Source: Paracoccus sp. (in: a-proteobacteria)
Lineage (GTDB): Bacteria; Pseudomonadota; Alphaproteobacteria; Rhodobacterales; Rhodobacteraceae
Direction: 5' to 3'
DNA: 49,378 bases
Assembly: GCA_030538425.1 (NCBI GenBank)
Contig: JAUNTZ010000017.1
Location: forward strand, 1-49,378
Positions 8,792-17,730 of this stretch are shown in pieces (positions within the stretch are counted from its first letter, which is position 1; the number at the start of each line of letters is the position of its first letter). The position numbers and the translations under genes are program-made. The notes below the pieces were generated by a model. The model searched no databases, was not told the DNA's origin, and worked only from the letters and a program-made list of their open reading frames with translations.

Positions 8792-9913
8792 ATGACGCCC
8801 AAGCGTCCCGCGGGTGCGGGCGCGTTCCCGAAACCGACGGTTGAGCCGCCAGGCACCCGCGAACCTCAGCAGGGGGAGCTTTATGCCGCCCTTGATCTGG
8901 GGACAAATAGTTGCCGGATGCTGATTGCCCGACCGACGGGCAGCCAGTTTCAGGTCGTTGACAGCTTCTCCAAGCCCGTGCAACTCGGGCATGGGTTAGA
9001 GGCATCTGGCCGTCTGTCGCGCTCATCCATGGCGCGGACGGTCCATGCGTTGCAAGTCTGCCGTCGCAAGCTGGAACAGCACGGCGTCAGGCGGATGCGC
9101 CTTGTCGCCACCGAGGCGTGCCGCCGCGCCCGCAATTCGCGCGATCTGATGCGGATGATCCGCAATGAGACCGGCCTGCCCATCGAGGTGATCGGGGCCG
9201 AGGAAGAGGCGCGGCTTGCGGTGATTTCCTGCGCACCACTGGTCAGTCGCAAGACGGAACAATTGCTGGTCGTGGACATTGGCGGCGGCTCGACCGAACT
9301 GGTCTGGATCGACCTTGAGGATGTGGACCCGCGCGAACGCTCGCGCGCGATCATGAAGCTGGCCGACGGGTTCAGAGATCCGCAGCCCGGCGCGGCACGC
9401 GTGGTGGACTGGATCAGCGTCCCGCTTGGCGTGGCGACGCTGCGCGACCAGTTCGCGGATGTGACCGACGATCAGGGCCGCTTTGCGCTGATGTCGTGGT
9501 ATTTCGAGGAAAAGCTGGCCGATTTCGCGCCCTATGCCAAGAGCTCGCCCGATGACGGCTTCCAGATCATCGGCACATCCGGCACTGTAACCACGGTTGC
9601 GGCCAGCCATCTGGGCCTGCGCCGTTACGACCGCACCAAGGTGGACGGGCTGACCATGACCACGGCGCAGATCGATCAGGTGATCCGCACCTATCTGGCG
9701 CTTGGCCCCGAGGGGCGGCGCAGCGATCCGCGCATCGGGCGCGAGCGGCACGCGCTCATCATGTCGGGGGCGGCGATCCTGCAGACGCTGATGCGGCTTT
9801 GGCCGACCTCTCGGCTGTCGGTGGCCGACCGGGGGCTGCGTGAGGGCTTGCTTTATGCCCAGATGGTGCGCGATGGAGCGATCACCGACGACGATCTGAC
9901 AGGGGTAGCATAA
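8792..9913 (+). CDS. Ppx/GppA family phosphatase (exopolyphosphatase-like)
   Basis: This 373-residue protein of the ASKHA fold hydrolyses polyphosphate or pppGpp. The phosphate-1 motif [12 protein letters not shown] lies at 31-42 and the second phosphate loop DIGGGSTEL at 162-170. The acidic GAEEEARL near 136-142 carries the likely catalytic Glu. The protein is shorter than E. coli Ppx and lacks the extra C-terminal domain, as is usual in alphaproteobacteria. The first ~28 residues are Pro/Gly-rich. The stop overlaps the rlmE start (TAATG), so the two are translationally coupled. The substrate (polyphosphate or pppGpp) cannot be decided from sequence. Confidence 0.9.
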   Translation: MTPKRPAGAGAFPKPTVEPPGTREPQQGELYAALDLGTNSCRMLIARPTGSQFQVVDSFSKPVQLGHGLEASGRLSRSSMARTVHALQVCRRKLEQHGVRRMRLVATEACRRARNSRDLMRMIRNETGLPIEVIGAEEEARLAVISCAPLVSRKTEQLLVVDIGGGSTELVWIDLEDVDPRERSRAIMKLADGFRDPQPGAARVVDWISVPLGVATLRDQFADVTDDQGRFALMSWYFEEKLADFAPYAKSSPDDGFQIIGTSGTVTTVAASHLGLRRYDRTKVDGLTMTTAQIDQVIRTYLALGPEGRRSDPRIGRERHALIMSGAAILQTLMRLWPTSRLSVADRGLREGLLYAQMVRDGAITDDDLTGVA

Positions 9914-10665
9914 TGGTGAAAAAGCCGGGCGAGCGGGTTCGCAAATCATCGGGCCGGGGCGCGCGCGATCTGAAGGTCCGCGTCAAATCCGCCAAGGGGC
10001 GCAAGCTGTCCTCGACCCTCTGGCTGGAACGGCAGTTGAACGACCCCTATGTCGCCCGCGCCCGGCGTGAGGGGTTCCGTGGCCGCGCCGCCTACAAGAT
10101 CATGGAGCTGGACGACCGCTTCGGCTTTCTGCGCCCCGGCGCGCGGGTGGTCGATCTGGGCTGCGCGCCCGGCGGCTGGTGTCAGGTCGCGGTGCCGCGC
10201 ATCAACGCATTGGGTGAGCGGTCAGACAAGCAGGGCCGGATTATCGGCGTCGATCTGCAAGAGGTGGACCCGGTGCCGGGCGCCGAGATCCATCAGCTTG
10301 ATTTCCTGTCCGAAGGGGCCGACGATCTGGTCAAGGGCTGGCTGGGCGGCGAGGCCGATGTGGTCATGTCCGATATGGCCGCCGCCTCGTCCGGTCACAA
10401 GGGCACCGACCATCTGCGCATCGTGGCTCTGGTCGAGGCAGCGGCGCAGCTTGCCTTCGACGTGCTGTCGCCGGGCGGCACCTTTGTCGCCAAGGTGCTG
10501 GCGGGCGGGGCCGAGGATTCGCTGCAAGTCATGCTGAAACGCAATTTCGACAAGGTGGCGAATGTGAAGCCGCCCGCGAGCCGCTCGGATTCGTCGGAGA
10601 AGTTTGTGGTGGCGATGGGGTTTCACGGGCGGGGGTTGAAGGCGGATGCGGGTGAGGATGAGTGA
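9913..10665 (+). CDS. rlmE: 23S rRNA (uridine-2'-O)-methyltransferase RlmE (FtsJ)
   Basis: RlmE methylates U2552 of 23S rRNA in the 50S subunit. All parts are visible in 250 residues: the SAM loop DLGCAPGGW at 81-89 and a K-D-K-E tetrad at about Lys62, Asp154 (SDMA), Lys194 and Glu229 (SSEKF). The spacing 40/35 for the last three matches the family. A basic N-terminal extension of ~30 residues precedes the fold. Its start overlaps the stop of the phosphatase gene. Oddly, the last ~45 codons, including Glu229, occur again twice downstream as diverged tandem copies (10758 and 10971). Confidence 0.96.
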   Translation: MVKKPGERVRKSSGRGARDLKVRVKSAKGRKLSSTLWLERQLNDPYVARARREGFRGRAAYKIMELDDRFGFLRPGARVVDLGCAPGGWCQVAVPRINALGERSDKQGRIIGVDLQEVDPVPGAEIHQLDFLSEGADDLVKGWLGGEADVVMSDMAAASSGHKGTDHLRIVALVEAAAQLAFDVLSPGGTFVAKVLAGGAEDSLQVMLKRNFDKVANVKPPASRSDSSEKFVVAMGFHGRGLKADAGEDE

Positions 10666-10757
10666 GGCGGGGCAGGTCGCCTGAAGCTCACTGCTCGGGC
10701 CGTGTCTCGCGTAAATGGTGATGGCGGGGCGGCCGCCCCCGCGCTGCCGCATTGGAC

Positions 10758-10898
10758 ATGCTGAAACGTAATTTCGACATGGTTGCGGATGTGAAGGCAC
10801 CTGCAAGCCGGTCGGATTCGTCGGAGAAGTTCGTTGTGGCGATGGGGTTTCACGGGCGGGTGCGGGTGAGGAGGCGTAAGTCGGGGCAGGCCACGTGA
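10758..10898 (+). pseudogene. rlmE 3'-fragment, copy 2 (46 codons, open)
   Basis: This repeat of the RlmE C-terminus begins at an ATG that matches rlmE codon Met207. It stays open for 46 codons in the homologous frame and preserves [16 protein letters not shown], including the catalytic Glu. Most differences from rlmE are synonymous, with Lys-Met, Asn-Asp and Pro-Ala as the replacements seen. It lacks the whole SAM-binding part and has no clear ribosome-binding site, so it is read as a remnant and not a gene. Confidence 0.7.
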
Positions 10899-10970
10899 AA
10901 CTCATCGTTTGGACGGTCTCCGAGCAATCGCTTATGGCGGGGCGCCGGTCGCAGCGCTGCCGCATTGGAA

Positions 10971-11141
10971 ATGCTGAAACGCAATTTCGGCAAGGTGGCG
11001 AATGTGAGGCCGCCTGCAAGCCGTTATAATTCATTGAAAAAGTTCGTTGTGGCGACGGGTTTCCACCTGCGCGGGCTGAAGTCCGATGCGCAAAAGGCGT
11101 GTATCGCGCATCTCGGCATCCGTTATGAGATCAGAGCGTGA
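10971..11141 (+). pseudogene. rlmE 3'-fragment, copy 3 (56 codons, open)
   Basis: This second extra copy of the RlmE tail is more diverged. The segment equivalent to [13 protein letters not shown] reads [13 protein letters not shown], so the catalytic Glu is lost. It retains RGLKSDA, matching the native RGLKADA ending, and then runs on to a TGA at 11139-11141. It has no stop codon inside despite the divergence. No ribosome-binding site or function is visible. Confidence 0.65.
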
Positions 11142-11618
11142 TAAGTGATCAATTCGCGCAAACCGTGATCGCCCCGGCGTCACAAGCATTTCCGAGCGCC
11201 GTCCATCGGGGCGTCCATCTCCATGGCGATGAGGACGACAATTCGAATATCGCAAGCCAGCAGGCGTTCCGGCCCGCCCCAATGCGTCATCCGCCGTCCC
11301 GCAATGAGCGCGCGATTGGCCTGCCCCCGAGCCTCATGCAAAAATCCGCGCACGGGCCGGCGGCCCCAAGACGTGCTCTCTGTCCCTCAATAACGACGCG
11401 CATCGAGATCCCGCGTCTGGCTGGGCCGGGCCGCTCGGTTCCCGTGCAGCGCCCCGCCTCACCGTCTTTTGTCCCCAAATATCCCCGCCGGAGGCACCTG
11501 CCCGTGCCGCCTGCGCGGCCTGACAGGAAAAAGCACGCCCGCGCGAAACTTTCCGTCACGGGGCCGCGTTCGGAAGGACACCAAGCCTCCCTTCCATTTC
11601 CGCCCCCCGAGCCATTTC
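11142..11618. other. Gene-free spacer
   Basis: No convincing gene is seen in these 477 bases. The open frames on both strands have no recognisable product and codon use unlike the neighbours. The only notable element is the CCCCAAATATCCCCGCC motif at 11473, which recurs elsewhere in the window. Confidence 0.6.
11473..11498. repeat. Recurrent intergenic motif AAATATCCCCGCC(GGAGGC)
   Basis: A related string occurs in four spacers: 6181-6198, here, 33321-33334 and, as AAATACTTCCGCCGGAGGC, 37951-37969. All lie outside genes. The function is unknown; it may be a genus-level interspersed spacer motif. Confidence 0.5.
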
Positions 11619-12305
11619 ATGCCCAGCCCTGCCAGCTTCACCTCATTGCGCCCCTATCTCGAAGCCGATCTGTCGCGGCTGCGGCTTTGGGTTGAGTTCA
11701 TAGCGCTTTATATCGGCGGGCCGCTGGCCATCGCGCTGTTTCTGCCGCCCGCGCAGATGTTCACGGCGCTGTTTGCGCTGACCGGGGCGGGGCTGTTTCT
11801 GCTGTGGCGCACGGGCGGGTTCGACTGGCGCCAGACAGTGCGTGGCTGGTCGCGGATCGACTGGCGGCTGGTGGGCGCGGTGGGGCTCGCGACGGTCGTC
11901 GCGGGGCTCGCGGTGCTGTGGCTGACCGCGCCCGAGGCGATTTTCTTCCTGCCGCGCCATGAGCCAAGGCTGATGCTGATGATCATGGCGCTTTACCCGC
12001 TCTTATCCGCGCTTCCGCAGGAACTGATCTTTCGCCCGCTCTTCTTTCATCGCTACGGCCGCCTGATGCCCGATATGCGCACGGCGATCATGGTGAACGC
12101 CGCCGTTTTCGCCCTGGCCCATCTGATGTATTGGAGCGTGATCGTCGGCCTCTTCACCTTCGTGGGCGGGGTGATCTTTGCGCGGTCCTATGTGCAGCGC
12201 GGCATGCCCGAGGCATGGGTGCTGCACGCGGTGGCGGGCAACCTGATCTTTCTGGTGGGCCTCGGGATCTATTTCTATTCGGGCAATGTGGTGCGGCCAT
12301 TCTGA
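11619..12305 (+). CDS. CPBP family intramembrane glutamic endopeptidase (CAAX-like)
   Basis: This membrane protein of 228 residues is read from the ATG at 11619; the longer upstream reading crosses spacer DNA. Hydrophobic helices fill most of its length. The three CPBP motifs are present in order: QELIFR at 134-139 (the usual form is EExxxR, so the first Glu is Gln), FALAHLMY with His168, and the C-terminal HAVAGN with His203 and Asn208. Substrates of bacterial members are mostly unknown. No strong ribosome-binding site was seen. It is followed by aspS on the same strand after 60 bp. Proteolytic activity is uncertain because of the Gln. Confidence 0.82.
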   Translation: MPSPASFTSLRPYLEADLSRLRLWVEFIALYIGGPLAIALFLPPAQMFTALFALTGAGLFLLWRTGGFDWRQTVRGWSRIDWRLVGAVGLATVVAGLAVLWLTAPEAIFFLPRHEPRLMLMIMALYPLLSALPQELIFRPLFFHRYGRLMPDMRTAIMVNAAVFALAHLMYWSVIVGLFTFVGGVIFARSYVQRGMPEAWVLHAVAGNLIFLVGLGIYFYSGNVVRPF

Positions 12306-12365
12306 TCGGCTTGACTTTGCGGGGCCAACGCGGTTGATGCAATCGCGTATCACAGGGGACCGCCA

Positions 12366-14141
12366 ATGCACGCCTATCGCAGCCATACCTGCGCCGATCT
12401 GACCGCCGCCAATGCCGGGGAAACCGTCCGCCTGTCGGGCTGGGTTCACCGCGTCCGCGATCACGGAGGCGTGCTGTTCGTCGATCTGCGCGACCATTAC
12501 GGCATGACGCAGGTTCTGGCTGACAGCGACAGCCCCGCCTTCGCCGCGATGGAAAAGCTGCGCGCGGAAACCGTGATCCGCATCGACGGGCGGGTCAAGC
12601 TGCGCGATGCCGCACTGGTTAACGCCAAGCTGCCGACGGGTGAGATCGAGGTTTACGCCACCGATCTTGAGGTGCTTGGCCCGGCGGATGAGCTGCCCCT
12701 GCCGGTCTTTGGCGATCAGGACTACCCGGAGGAAACCCGGCTCGCCTATCGCTTTCTGGACCTGCGCCGCGAAAGCCTGCACAACAATATCATGCTGCGG
12801 TCCCAGGTGATCCGCTCGATCCGCAACCGGATGTGGGACAGCGGCTTTACCGAGTTCCAGACCCCGATCATCACCGCCTCCAGCCCCGAAGGGGCGCGCG
12901 ACTTTCTGGTGCCCTCGCGGCTCCATCCGGGCAAGTTCTACGCCCTGCCGCAGGCCCCGCAGCAGTTCAAGCAACTGATCATGGTGGCGGGTTTCGACCG
13001 CTATTTCCAGATTGCGCCGTGCTTCCGCGACGAGGACCCGCGCGCCGACCGTTCACCCACCGATTTCTATCAGCTCGACCTTGAGATGTCCTTTGTCGAG
13101 CAAGAGGACGTCTTCGCCGCCATCCAGCCGGTCATTCAGGGCCTGTTCGAGGAATTCGGCGGCGGCCGCGCCGTTGACAGCAACTGGCCGCGCATCCCCT
13201 ATGCCGAGGCGATGCTGAAATATGGCAGCGACAAGCCCGACCTGCGCAACCCGATCGAGATGCAGGTGGTGAGCGATCATTTCCGCGGCTCGGGCTTTGG
13301 GATTTTCGCGAAACTGCTGGAGCAGGACGGCACCGAAATCCGTGCCATCCCGGCGCCGGGTGGCGGCTCGCGCAAGTTCGCCGACCGGATGAACGCTTTT
13401 GCGCAGGCGCAGGGGCTGCCGGGGATGGGGTATATTTTCTGGCGTGCGGGCGAGAACGGGACCGAGGCCGCAGGCCCGGTCGCCAAGGCTTTGGGCGAGG
13501 AAAAAACCGAGGCGATCCGCGCGCAGCTTGGTCTGGGCGAAGGCGACGCGGTGTTCTTCCTTGGCGGCAAGCCCTCGGACTTCGAGGCGGTCGCGGGGCG
13601 GGCGCGCAATGAGATCGGGCGCGAATTGGGGCTGACCGTCGAGGACCAGTTCAAATTCGCCTGGATCGTCGATTTTCCGATGTATGAGAAGACCGACGAG
13701 GGCAAGATCGACTTTTCGCATAACCCGTTCTCGATGCCGCAGGGCGGGCTCGACGCGCTCAATGGCGACCCGCTGGCGGTCAAGGGCTATCAGTATGATC
13801 TGGCCTGCAACGGCTATGAGCTGATCTCGGGCGCGATCCGCAACCACAAGCCCGAGATCATGTTCAAGGCGTTCGAACTGGCGGGCTATCCGGCATCCGA
13901 GGTCGAGAAACGCTTTGGCGGCATGGTCAAGGCGTTCCGCTATGGCGCACCGCCTCACGGCGGCTGCGCGGCGGGGATCGACCGGATCGTAATGCTTCTG
14001 GCCGATGAGGCGAATATCCGCGAGGTCATCATGTTCCCGATGAACCAACGCGCCGAGGACCTGATGATGGGCGCGCCAAGCGAGCCGCTGAACGAACAGC
14101 TGCGCGAGCTGCGCCTGCGCGTGCTGCCGAAGGACGCTTGA
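12366..14141 (+). CDS. aspS: Aspartyl-tRNA synthetase
   Basis: This class II synthetase charges tRNA-Asp (and probably tRNA-Asn in organisms that use the amidotransferase route). The 591-residue bacterial type has an N-terminal OB-fold anticodon domain (about 1-110), the catalytic core and a bacterial GAD insertion (about 290-420). Class II motif 2 appears as [20 protein letters not shown], and motif 3 is near the C-terminus as [14 protein letters not shown]. The 1.3 kb downstream is gene-free repeat DNA. Identification is firm. Confidence 0.97.
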   Translation: MHAYRSHTCADLTAANAGETVRLSGWVHRVRDHGGVLFVDLRDHYGMTQVLADSDSPAFAAMEKLRAETVIRIDGRVKLRDAALVNAKLPTGEIEVYATDLEVLGPADELPLPVFGDQDYPEETRLAYRFLDLRRESLHNNIMLRSQVIRSIRNRMWDSGFTEFQTPIITASSPEGARDFLVPSRLHPGKFYALPQAPQQFKQLIMVAGFDRYFQIAPCFRDEDPRADRSPTDFYQLDLEMSFVEQEDVFAAIQPVIQGLFEEFGGGRAVDSNWPRIPYAEAMLKYGSDKPDLRNPIEMQVVSDHFRGSGFGIFAKLLEQDGTEIRAIPAPGGGSRKFADRMNAFAQAQGLPGMGYIFWRAGENGTEAAGPVAKALGEEKTEAIRAQLGLGEGDAVFFLGGKPSDFEAVAGRARNEIGRELGLTVEDQFKFAWIVDFPMYEKTDEGKIDFSHNPFSMPQGGLDALNGDPLAVKGYQYDLACNGYELISGAIRNHKPEIMFKAFELAGYPASEVEKRFGGMVKAFRYGAPPHGGCAAGIDRIVMLLADEANIREVIMFPMNQRAEDLMMGAPSEPLNEQLRELRLRVLPKDA

Positions 14142-14149
14142 TTTTTTGC

Positions 14150-15000
14150 GGAAAGGCCGGGGAATGTCGCATTCCCCGGACCCGCTGCGGGCTGGCAAAC
14201 GGGGAGGCGCCGGTTCAAGGGCGCGACTAACGGCTTTGCACAGGGTCGATAGCGGGGCCGTCCGATATTAGTCGGCTGTGGGCTGGAGCGACCGTTGGCG
14301 CGCGACACTTTGCGTCGTGCTTCTCGACAGAGAGCGGGCAAGCCCCGGCTCGACCGTTCCGCTGGTTGCGGTGCAGCAGGGTGAATGCGTGTCGTCCGCT
14401 CTTGGTCGGTTTTCTGTAGTTCGGAGACTATTGACGGCGGTGTCTGCCAGCCGTCTCGGATAGCTGAGACGCCGGACGGTCTGCGGCGGGTCTCCGGAGA
14501 GAAAACGGGAAAGCGCCCGATTGAGGGCGCCACGCTGCTTTGCAGCCAGTTGAATGCGGAGCTGTTCGGTCTTGGGCGGCTTTTGTGCGTCTTAGCACCG
14601 CGAGGGCTTCTGCAAATCGTCATACGTGAGATGTTCGCCTCGTTGACGCATGGTTCAAGAAAGAGCTCGGGCAAGCGTCGGGCTGGGCTACCGTTCGCCT
14701 CTTCGCACCCGGTTGGGCGAGGCGACTGTCAGCTCTGGGGCGGTTGCCGTGCTTTAGTGAGCGTGGCCCGCGCCGGTGTCCGCCAACCGTCTGTGATATC
14801 TGAGACGCCGGACGCTTTGCCATGCGTATCTCCACAGAGGGCTGGCAGGTGTCGGATCGAGGGCGCAACTCGCGGCTTTTCAGCTGATTGGGCGGGGTTA
14901 CGCATGGGCAGCGTTCGCTCTTGGGCGGTGTCTGTGGACCGGCACGGGATGAGGTGTTGGTTTGCCGTCCTGTCAGACGACGAAGGCTTGGCGGCTAAGT
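14150..15000. repeat. Degenerate tandem repeats of ~306-336 bp
   Basis: Landmark blocks repeat with constant spacing. TGAGACGCCGGACG lies at 14465 and again at 14801 (period 336). GAGGGCGC lies at 14523 and 14859 (period 336), with the related AAGGGCGC at 14217 (306 before the first). GGGCAAGCsss-like blocks lie near 14338 and 14670. Similar CTCTTGGKCGG blocks occur near 14400, 14568 and 14917. Since 336-bp copies are degenerate and no frame is conserved with a recognisable product, this is treated as non-coding. Confidence 0.75.
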
Positions 15001-15471
15001 TGGTTGGCGGTGTCATGCCGGGGCAAGTTTGCGGCTCGGGCTTTCAGATGCCGCATCCTGTTGATCCTGAAGGTTTTGGTATTGAGCGGGTTGGCGCATA
15101 CGGACTGCTCGGGTGAGTAGTAGCGATAGCGGGCGGCGATGATCGTCGCAGCCGGGATACGATCGGCTTGTGCCGAGTGGGGTTTGTCTCAAGCGGATTT
15201 CGGCGCGTTTTTGGCGCCGCCTCGAACCCGCTATGGGGCTTGTGGGCTGCTTTGCTTTTATCCGCGCGCAAGGTTGAATAGGCAGCACGGTCGTTTCGGC
15301 ATGACTCGTCGATGGGCTGCGGGCTCAAACGCACCCCCTCCCATCGTCAAATCCGCCCCAAGACGGCATCTTGAGCGCAAGCTCCACACGTTCCCGCTTG
15401 CCGCGATTTCGCGGGGCGGTTAGTCGGGCGTGACCGAAGGTTTTGCCCGGTCGAGCGGAGAGGATTGCCAC
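15001..15471. other. Gene-free spacer downstream of the repeats
   Basis: No convincing gene, RNA or terminator is seen here. Short open frames are present on both strands but none carries a recognisable domain. The right end supplies GGAGAGG, the likely ribosome-binding site of the acetyltransferase that starts at 15472. Confidence 0.55.
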
Positions 15472-16170
15472 ATGAGCGATGAACAAGCACAGCGTCTGGG
15501 GGCCGAAGTTGCGGGCTTTGTTGCGCCGCCTTCGCCCGGTCCTGCCAGCATCGAAGGCCGGTTCATGCGGCTTGAGCGGCTGGAGCCCGCCCGTCATGCC
15601 GATGATCTCTTCGCCGCCAACGGCGATGACCGCGCGATGTGGGATTATCTGGCCGAGGGGCCGTTCACCGATCTGGCCCATTATCGCGACTGGGCTGATC
15701 GTGCGGCGGCAAGCCGCGATACGGTGTTTTATGCGATCCGCGATCTGGCGCGGGATAGGGCGGTGGGCGTGGCCTCTTACCTCAATATCGTGGCGCAGGA
15801 CGGGCGGATCGAGATCGGCAACCTGGCGTTCTCGCCGCTGCTCAGACGTCAGCCCGCCGCATCCGAGGCGATTATCGCCATGATCGGCTGGGCCTTTGAT
15901 GCGGGCTATCGCCGTGTCGAATGGAAATGCCATGCGCTGAATGAACCCTCGGTGCAGGCCGCGCTGCGCTTTGGCTTTACGCCCGAGGGGGTCTTTCGGC
16001 AGCATATGGTCCGGCGGGGGCGCAATCGGGACACGGCCTGGTTCTCGATCATCGACGCCGAATATCCGGCCTTGCGCGAACAGTATCGCAACTGGCTGTC
16101 ACCGGCGAATTTCACCGATGACGGCCAGCAGGTCACGTCCTTGCGCAAGATGATCGCGCCAGAAGCCTGA
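15472..16170 (+). CDS. GNAT N-acetyltransferase, RimJ/RimL type
   Basis: This acetyl-CoA-dependent transferase of 232 residues is read from the ATG at 15472, preceded by GGAGAGG; a start at 15430 is less likely. The N-terminal strand IEGRFMRLERLEP is followed by the acceptor region, and VGVASYLNIVAQDGRIEIGNLAFSP gives the central strands. RRQPAASEAI marks the acetyl-CoA loop, and NEPSVQAALRFGFTPEG is the C-terminal helix and strand typical of GNATs. The target is unknown. It converges on a receiver-domain gene with an 8-bp gap. Confidence 0.85.
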   Translation: MSDEQAQRLGAEVAGFVAPPSPGPASIEGRFMRLERLEPARHADDLFAANGDDRAMWDYLAEGPFTDLAHYRDWADRAAASRDTVFYAIRDLARDRAVGVASYLNIVAQDGRIEIGNLAFSPLLRRQPAASEAIIAMIGWAFDAGYRRVEWKCHALNEPSVQAALRFGFTPEGVFRQHMVRRGRNRDTAWFSIIDAEYPALREQYRNWLSPANFTDDGQQVTSLRKMIAPEA

Positions 16171-16178
16171 GCAGTCGC

Positions 16179-16910
16179 CTAGCAGGCGCCGCCGCTGGCA
16201 TAGAGCCGTTCCTTGACGATCCCGCGCAGCCGCGCCATGCCCGCGCCGGTATCGCGCCCGGCATGCTGATCGGCGGCCACGCGCGCCGCCGCCTCGGCCA
16301 GCCCCGCATCATGCGAGGCGCGGGCGATGCTGGTCAGGAACTGCGCCACATAGGAGACCATCGCCGGATCATGCGCGGTCGCGGACATCAGCGCGTCGGT
16401 ATGGGCCAGATCGTCGCGCAAAGCAGCCTCACCCGCCGTCACCGTCTCATCAGGCAAGAGGCGCAGGCGCGGATGTGCGTCACGCGGCAAAAGGCTCAGG
16501 ATCATCGACTGAAACGCCGCAAGGCTTTCGACTGGCTTGTGCAGGAACGCGTCGGCCCCTGCTGCAAGTGCCGCGGGTTCATTATCCGGGTCGCCGGACA
16601 TGCCGATCACCAGGGGCGCGTCGGGTTTGGCCTTGATCTGCGCAATCAGTGCCGCGCCATTGCCATCTGGCAGGCCCATGTCAACGATGATCACCCCCGC
16701 CAGATAGCAGCGCAGGTGCCGCTGCGCCGAGGCCATGCAATCCGCCCGCCGCAGCCGCGCGCCCGAGCGCAGGCATAGAAGCCGCACCGCCTCTGAGGCA
16801 AAGCAGGAATCCTCAACGATCATCACGGTCAGACCGGCCAGCGGGCGGCCGGGTAGCTGGGCGCGCCAAAGCGGCGCGGGCGCGGTTCTTTCTTTGGTCG
16901 CGATCTGCAT
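16179..16910 (-). CDS. Response regulator receiver-domain protein
   Basis: This 243-residue protein has one CheY-like receiver domain. The acidic pair is Glu33-Asp34 in MIVEDS, the phosphoacceptor Asp77 in VDMGLPDG, the conserved Ser105 in GMSGD and Lys125 in HKP. The first 25 residues precede the fold. The C-terminal ~105 residues are Ala-rich helices without a DNA-binding, GGDEF or kinase domain that I recognise. Output is therefore likely through protein contacts. No histidine kinase gene is nearby, so it is an orphan. Confidence 0.85.
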   Translation of the reverse strand: MQIATKERTAPAPLWRAQLPGRPLAGLTVMIVEDSCFASEAVRLLCLRSGARLRRADCMASAQRHLRCYLAGVIIVDMGLPDGNGAALIAQIKAKPDAPLVIGMSGDPDNEPAALAAGADAFLHKPVESLAAFQSMILSLLPRDAHPRLRLLPDETVTAGEAALRDDLAHTDALMSATAHDPAMVSYVAQFLTSIARASHDAGLAEAAARVAADQHAGRDTGAGMARLRGIVKERLYASGGAC

Positions 16911-17056
16911 GTCTATCCCCTGTCCCTATCCCCGAATCATTGCGGGTCACCCTCACACTAGCCCGCGATTCCCTAAGAGCCGGTTAACGCGCGCCGGATT
17001 CCCTTGGCTTTTTCACCCCGATTTCGTAGAAACCCCGAAACGAACAGGAGCCAAGC

Positions 17057-17461
17057 ATGATCGGTCGCCTCAACCATGTCGCGATTGCCGTCCCCGACCT
17101 TCAGGCGGCCTCGGCGCAATATGAACACACGCTTGGCGCCGTTGTCGGCCCGCCTCAGGATGAGCCGGATCACGGCGTGACCGTGGTCTTTATCGAGTTG
17201 CCGAACACCAAGATCGAACTGCTTTATCCTTTGGGCGATGACAGCCCGATCAAGGGTTTTCTTGAGAAAAACCCCTCGGGCGGCATCCATCACATCTGTT
17301 ATGAGGTTGAGGATATCCTGGCCGCGCGCGACCGCCTGAAAGAGCAGGGCGCGCGTGTTCTGGGCAGTGTTGAGCCGAAAATCGGCGCCCATGGCAAGCC
17401 CGTGCTGTTCCTCCATCCCAAGGATTTCAACGGCTGCCTGATCGAGCTGGAGCAAGTCTGA
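17057..17461 (+). CDS. mce: Methylmalonyl-CoA epimerase
   Basis: The enzyme interconverts (S)- and (R)-methylmalonyl-CoA, between propionyl-CoA carboxylase and methylmalonyl-CoA mutase. At 134 residues it is a typical two-module VOC-fold protein. It opens with RLNHVAIAVPDL (metal ligand His7), then IELPNTKIELLYPL (Glu), GGIHHICYEV (His) and, at the end, CLIELEQV (Glu). AGGAGCC precedes the start. Its stop overlaps the next start (TGATG). It works in the same route as the propionate-CoA ligase at 37983. Confidence 0.93.
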   Translation: MIGRLNHVAIAVPDLQAASAQYEHTLGAVVGPPQDEPDHGVTVVFIELPNTKIELLYPLGDDSPIKGFLEKNPSGGIHHICYEVEDILAARDRLKEQGARVLGSVEPKIGAHGKPVLFLHPKDFNGCLIELEQV

Positions 17462-17730
17462 TGAGCCTGACCGGCGGGATCGTGATGTATGCCGTGCTGT
17501 GGTTCCTGAGCCTGTTTCTGGTCCTGCCGTTCGGCAATCGCAGTCAGCAGGATGCGGGCCATATCGTGCCGGGCACCCCTGCGGGCGCGCCCCATGCCTT
17601 TCGCGCGGGGCGCACCGCGCTGATTACCACGCTGATCGCGACCGTGATCTGGGGGGTTATCGCCTATATCATTCTGGGCGGGTTTTTGAGCCGCGATGAC
17701 ATCATGAATCTGGACCGCATGTTCCGCTGA
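17461..17730 (+). CDS. DUF1467 family small membrane protein
   Basis: This is an 89-residue protein with two hydrophobic helices (about 5-25 and 53-75) joined by a polar loop, FGNRSQQDAGHIVPGTPAGA, typical of DUF1467. The function is unknown. The start overlaps the mce stop, a pairing I believe is common in Rhodobacteraceae. Its stop codon abuts the stop of the convergent nitroreductase gene with no bases between, leaving no room for a classical terminator. Confidence 0.88.
   Translation: MSLTGGIVMYAVLWFLSLFLVLPFGNRSQQDAGHIVPGTPAGAPHAFRAGRTALITTLIATVIWGVIAYIILGGFLSRDDIMNLDRMFR

Larger units (their letters stand above)
10531..11141 (+). repeat. Three-copy degenerate tandem repeat of the rlmE 3' end
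   Basis: The block starting ATGCTGAAACG occurs at 10531 (inside rlmE), 10758 and 10971, so the periods are 227 and 213 bp. The unit spans about 105 bp of rlmE tail plus the ~110-bp spacer behind it. The spacer end GCGCTGCCGCATTGGA precedes both extra copies. By eye, copy 2 is about 89% identical to copy 1 over 103 bp and copy 3 is less similar. Copies 2 and 3 share bases not in copy 1 (CCTGCAAGCC, TTCGTTGTGGCG). A 14-bp perfect palindrome lies at 10726-10739. Confidence 0.9.

Noticed and set aside
11138-11695. 185-codon open frame before the CPBP gene
   Set aside because: Proline/arginine-rich translation of spacer DNA that overlaps the start of a real gene in another frame.
14385-15116. 243-codon open frame across the repeat region
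   Set aside because: It spans degenerate repeats, shows no conserved peptide between units, and has no ribosome-binding site or domain.
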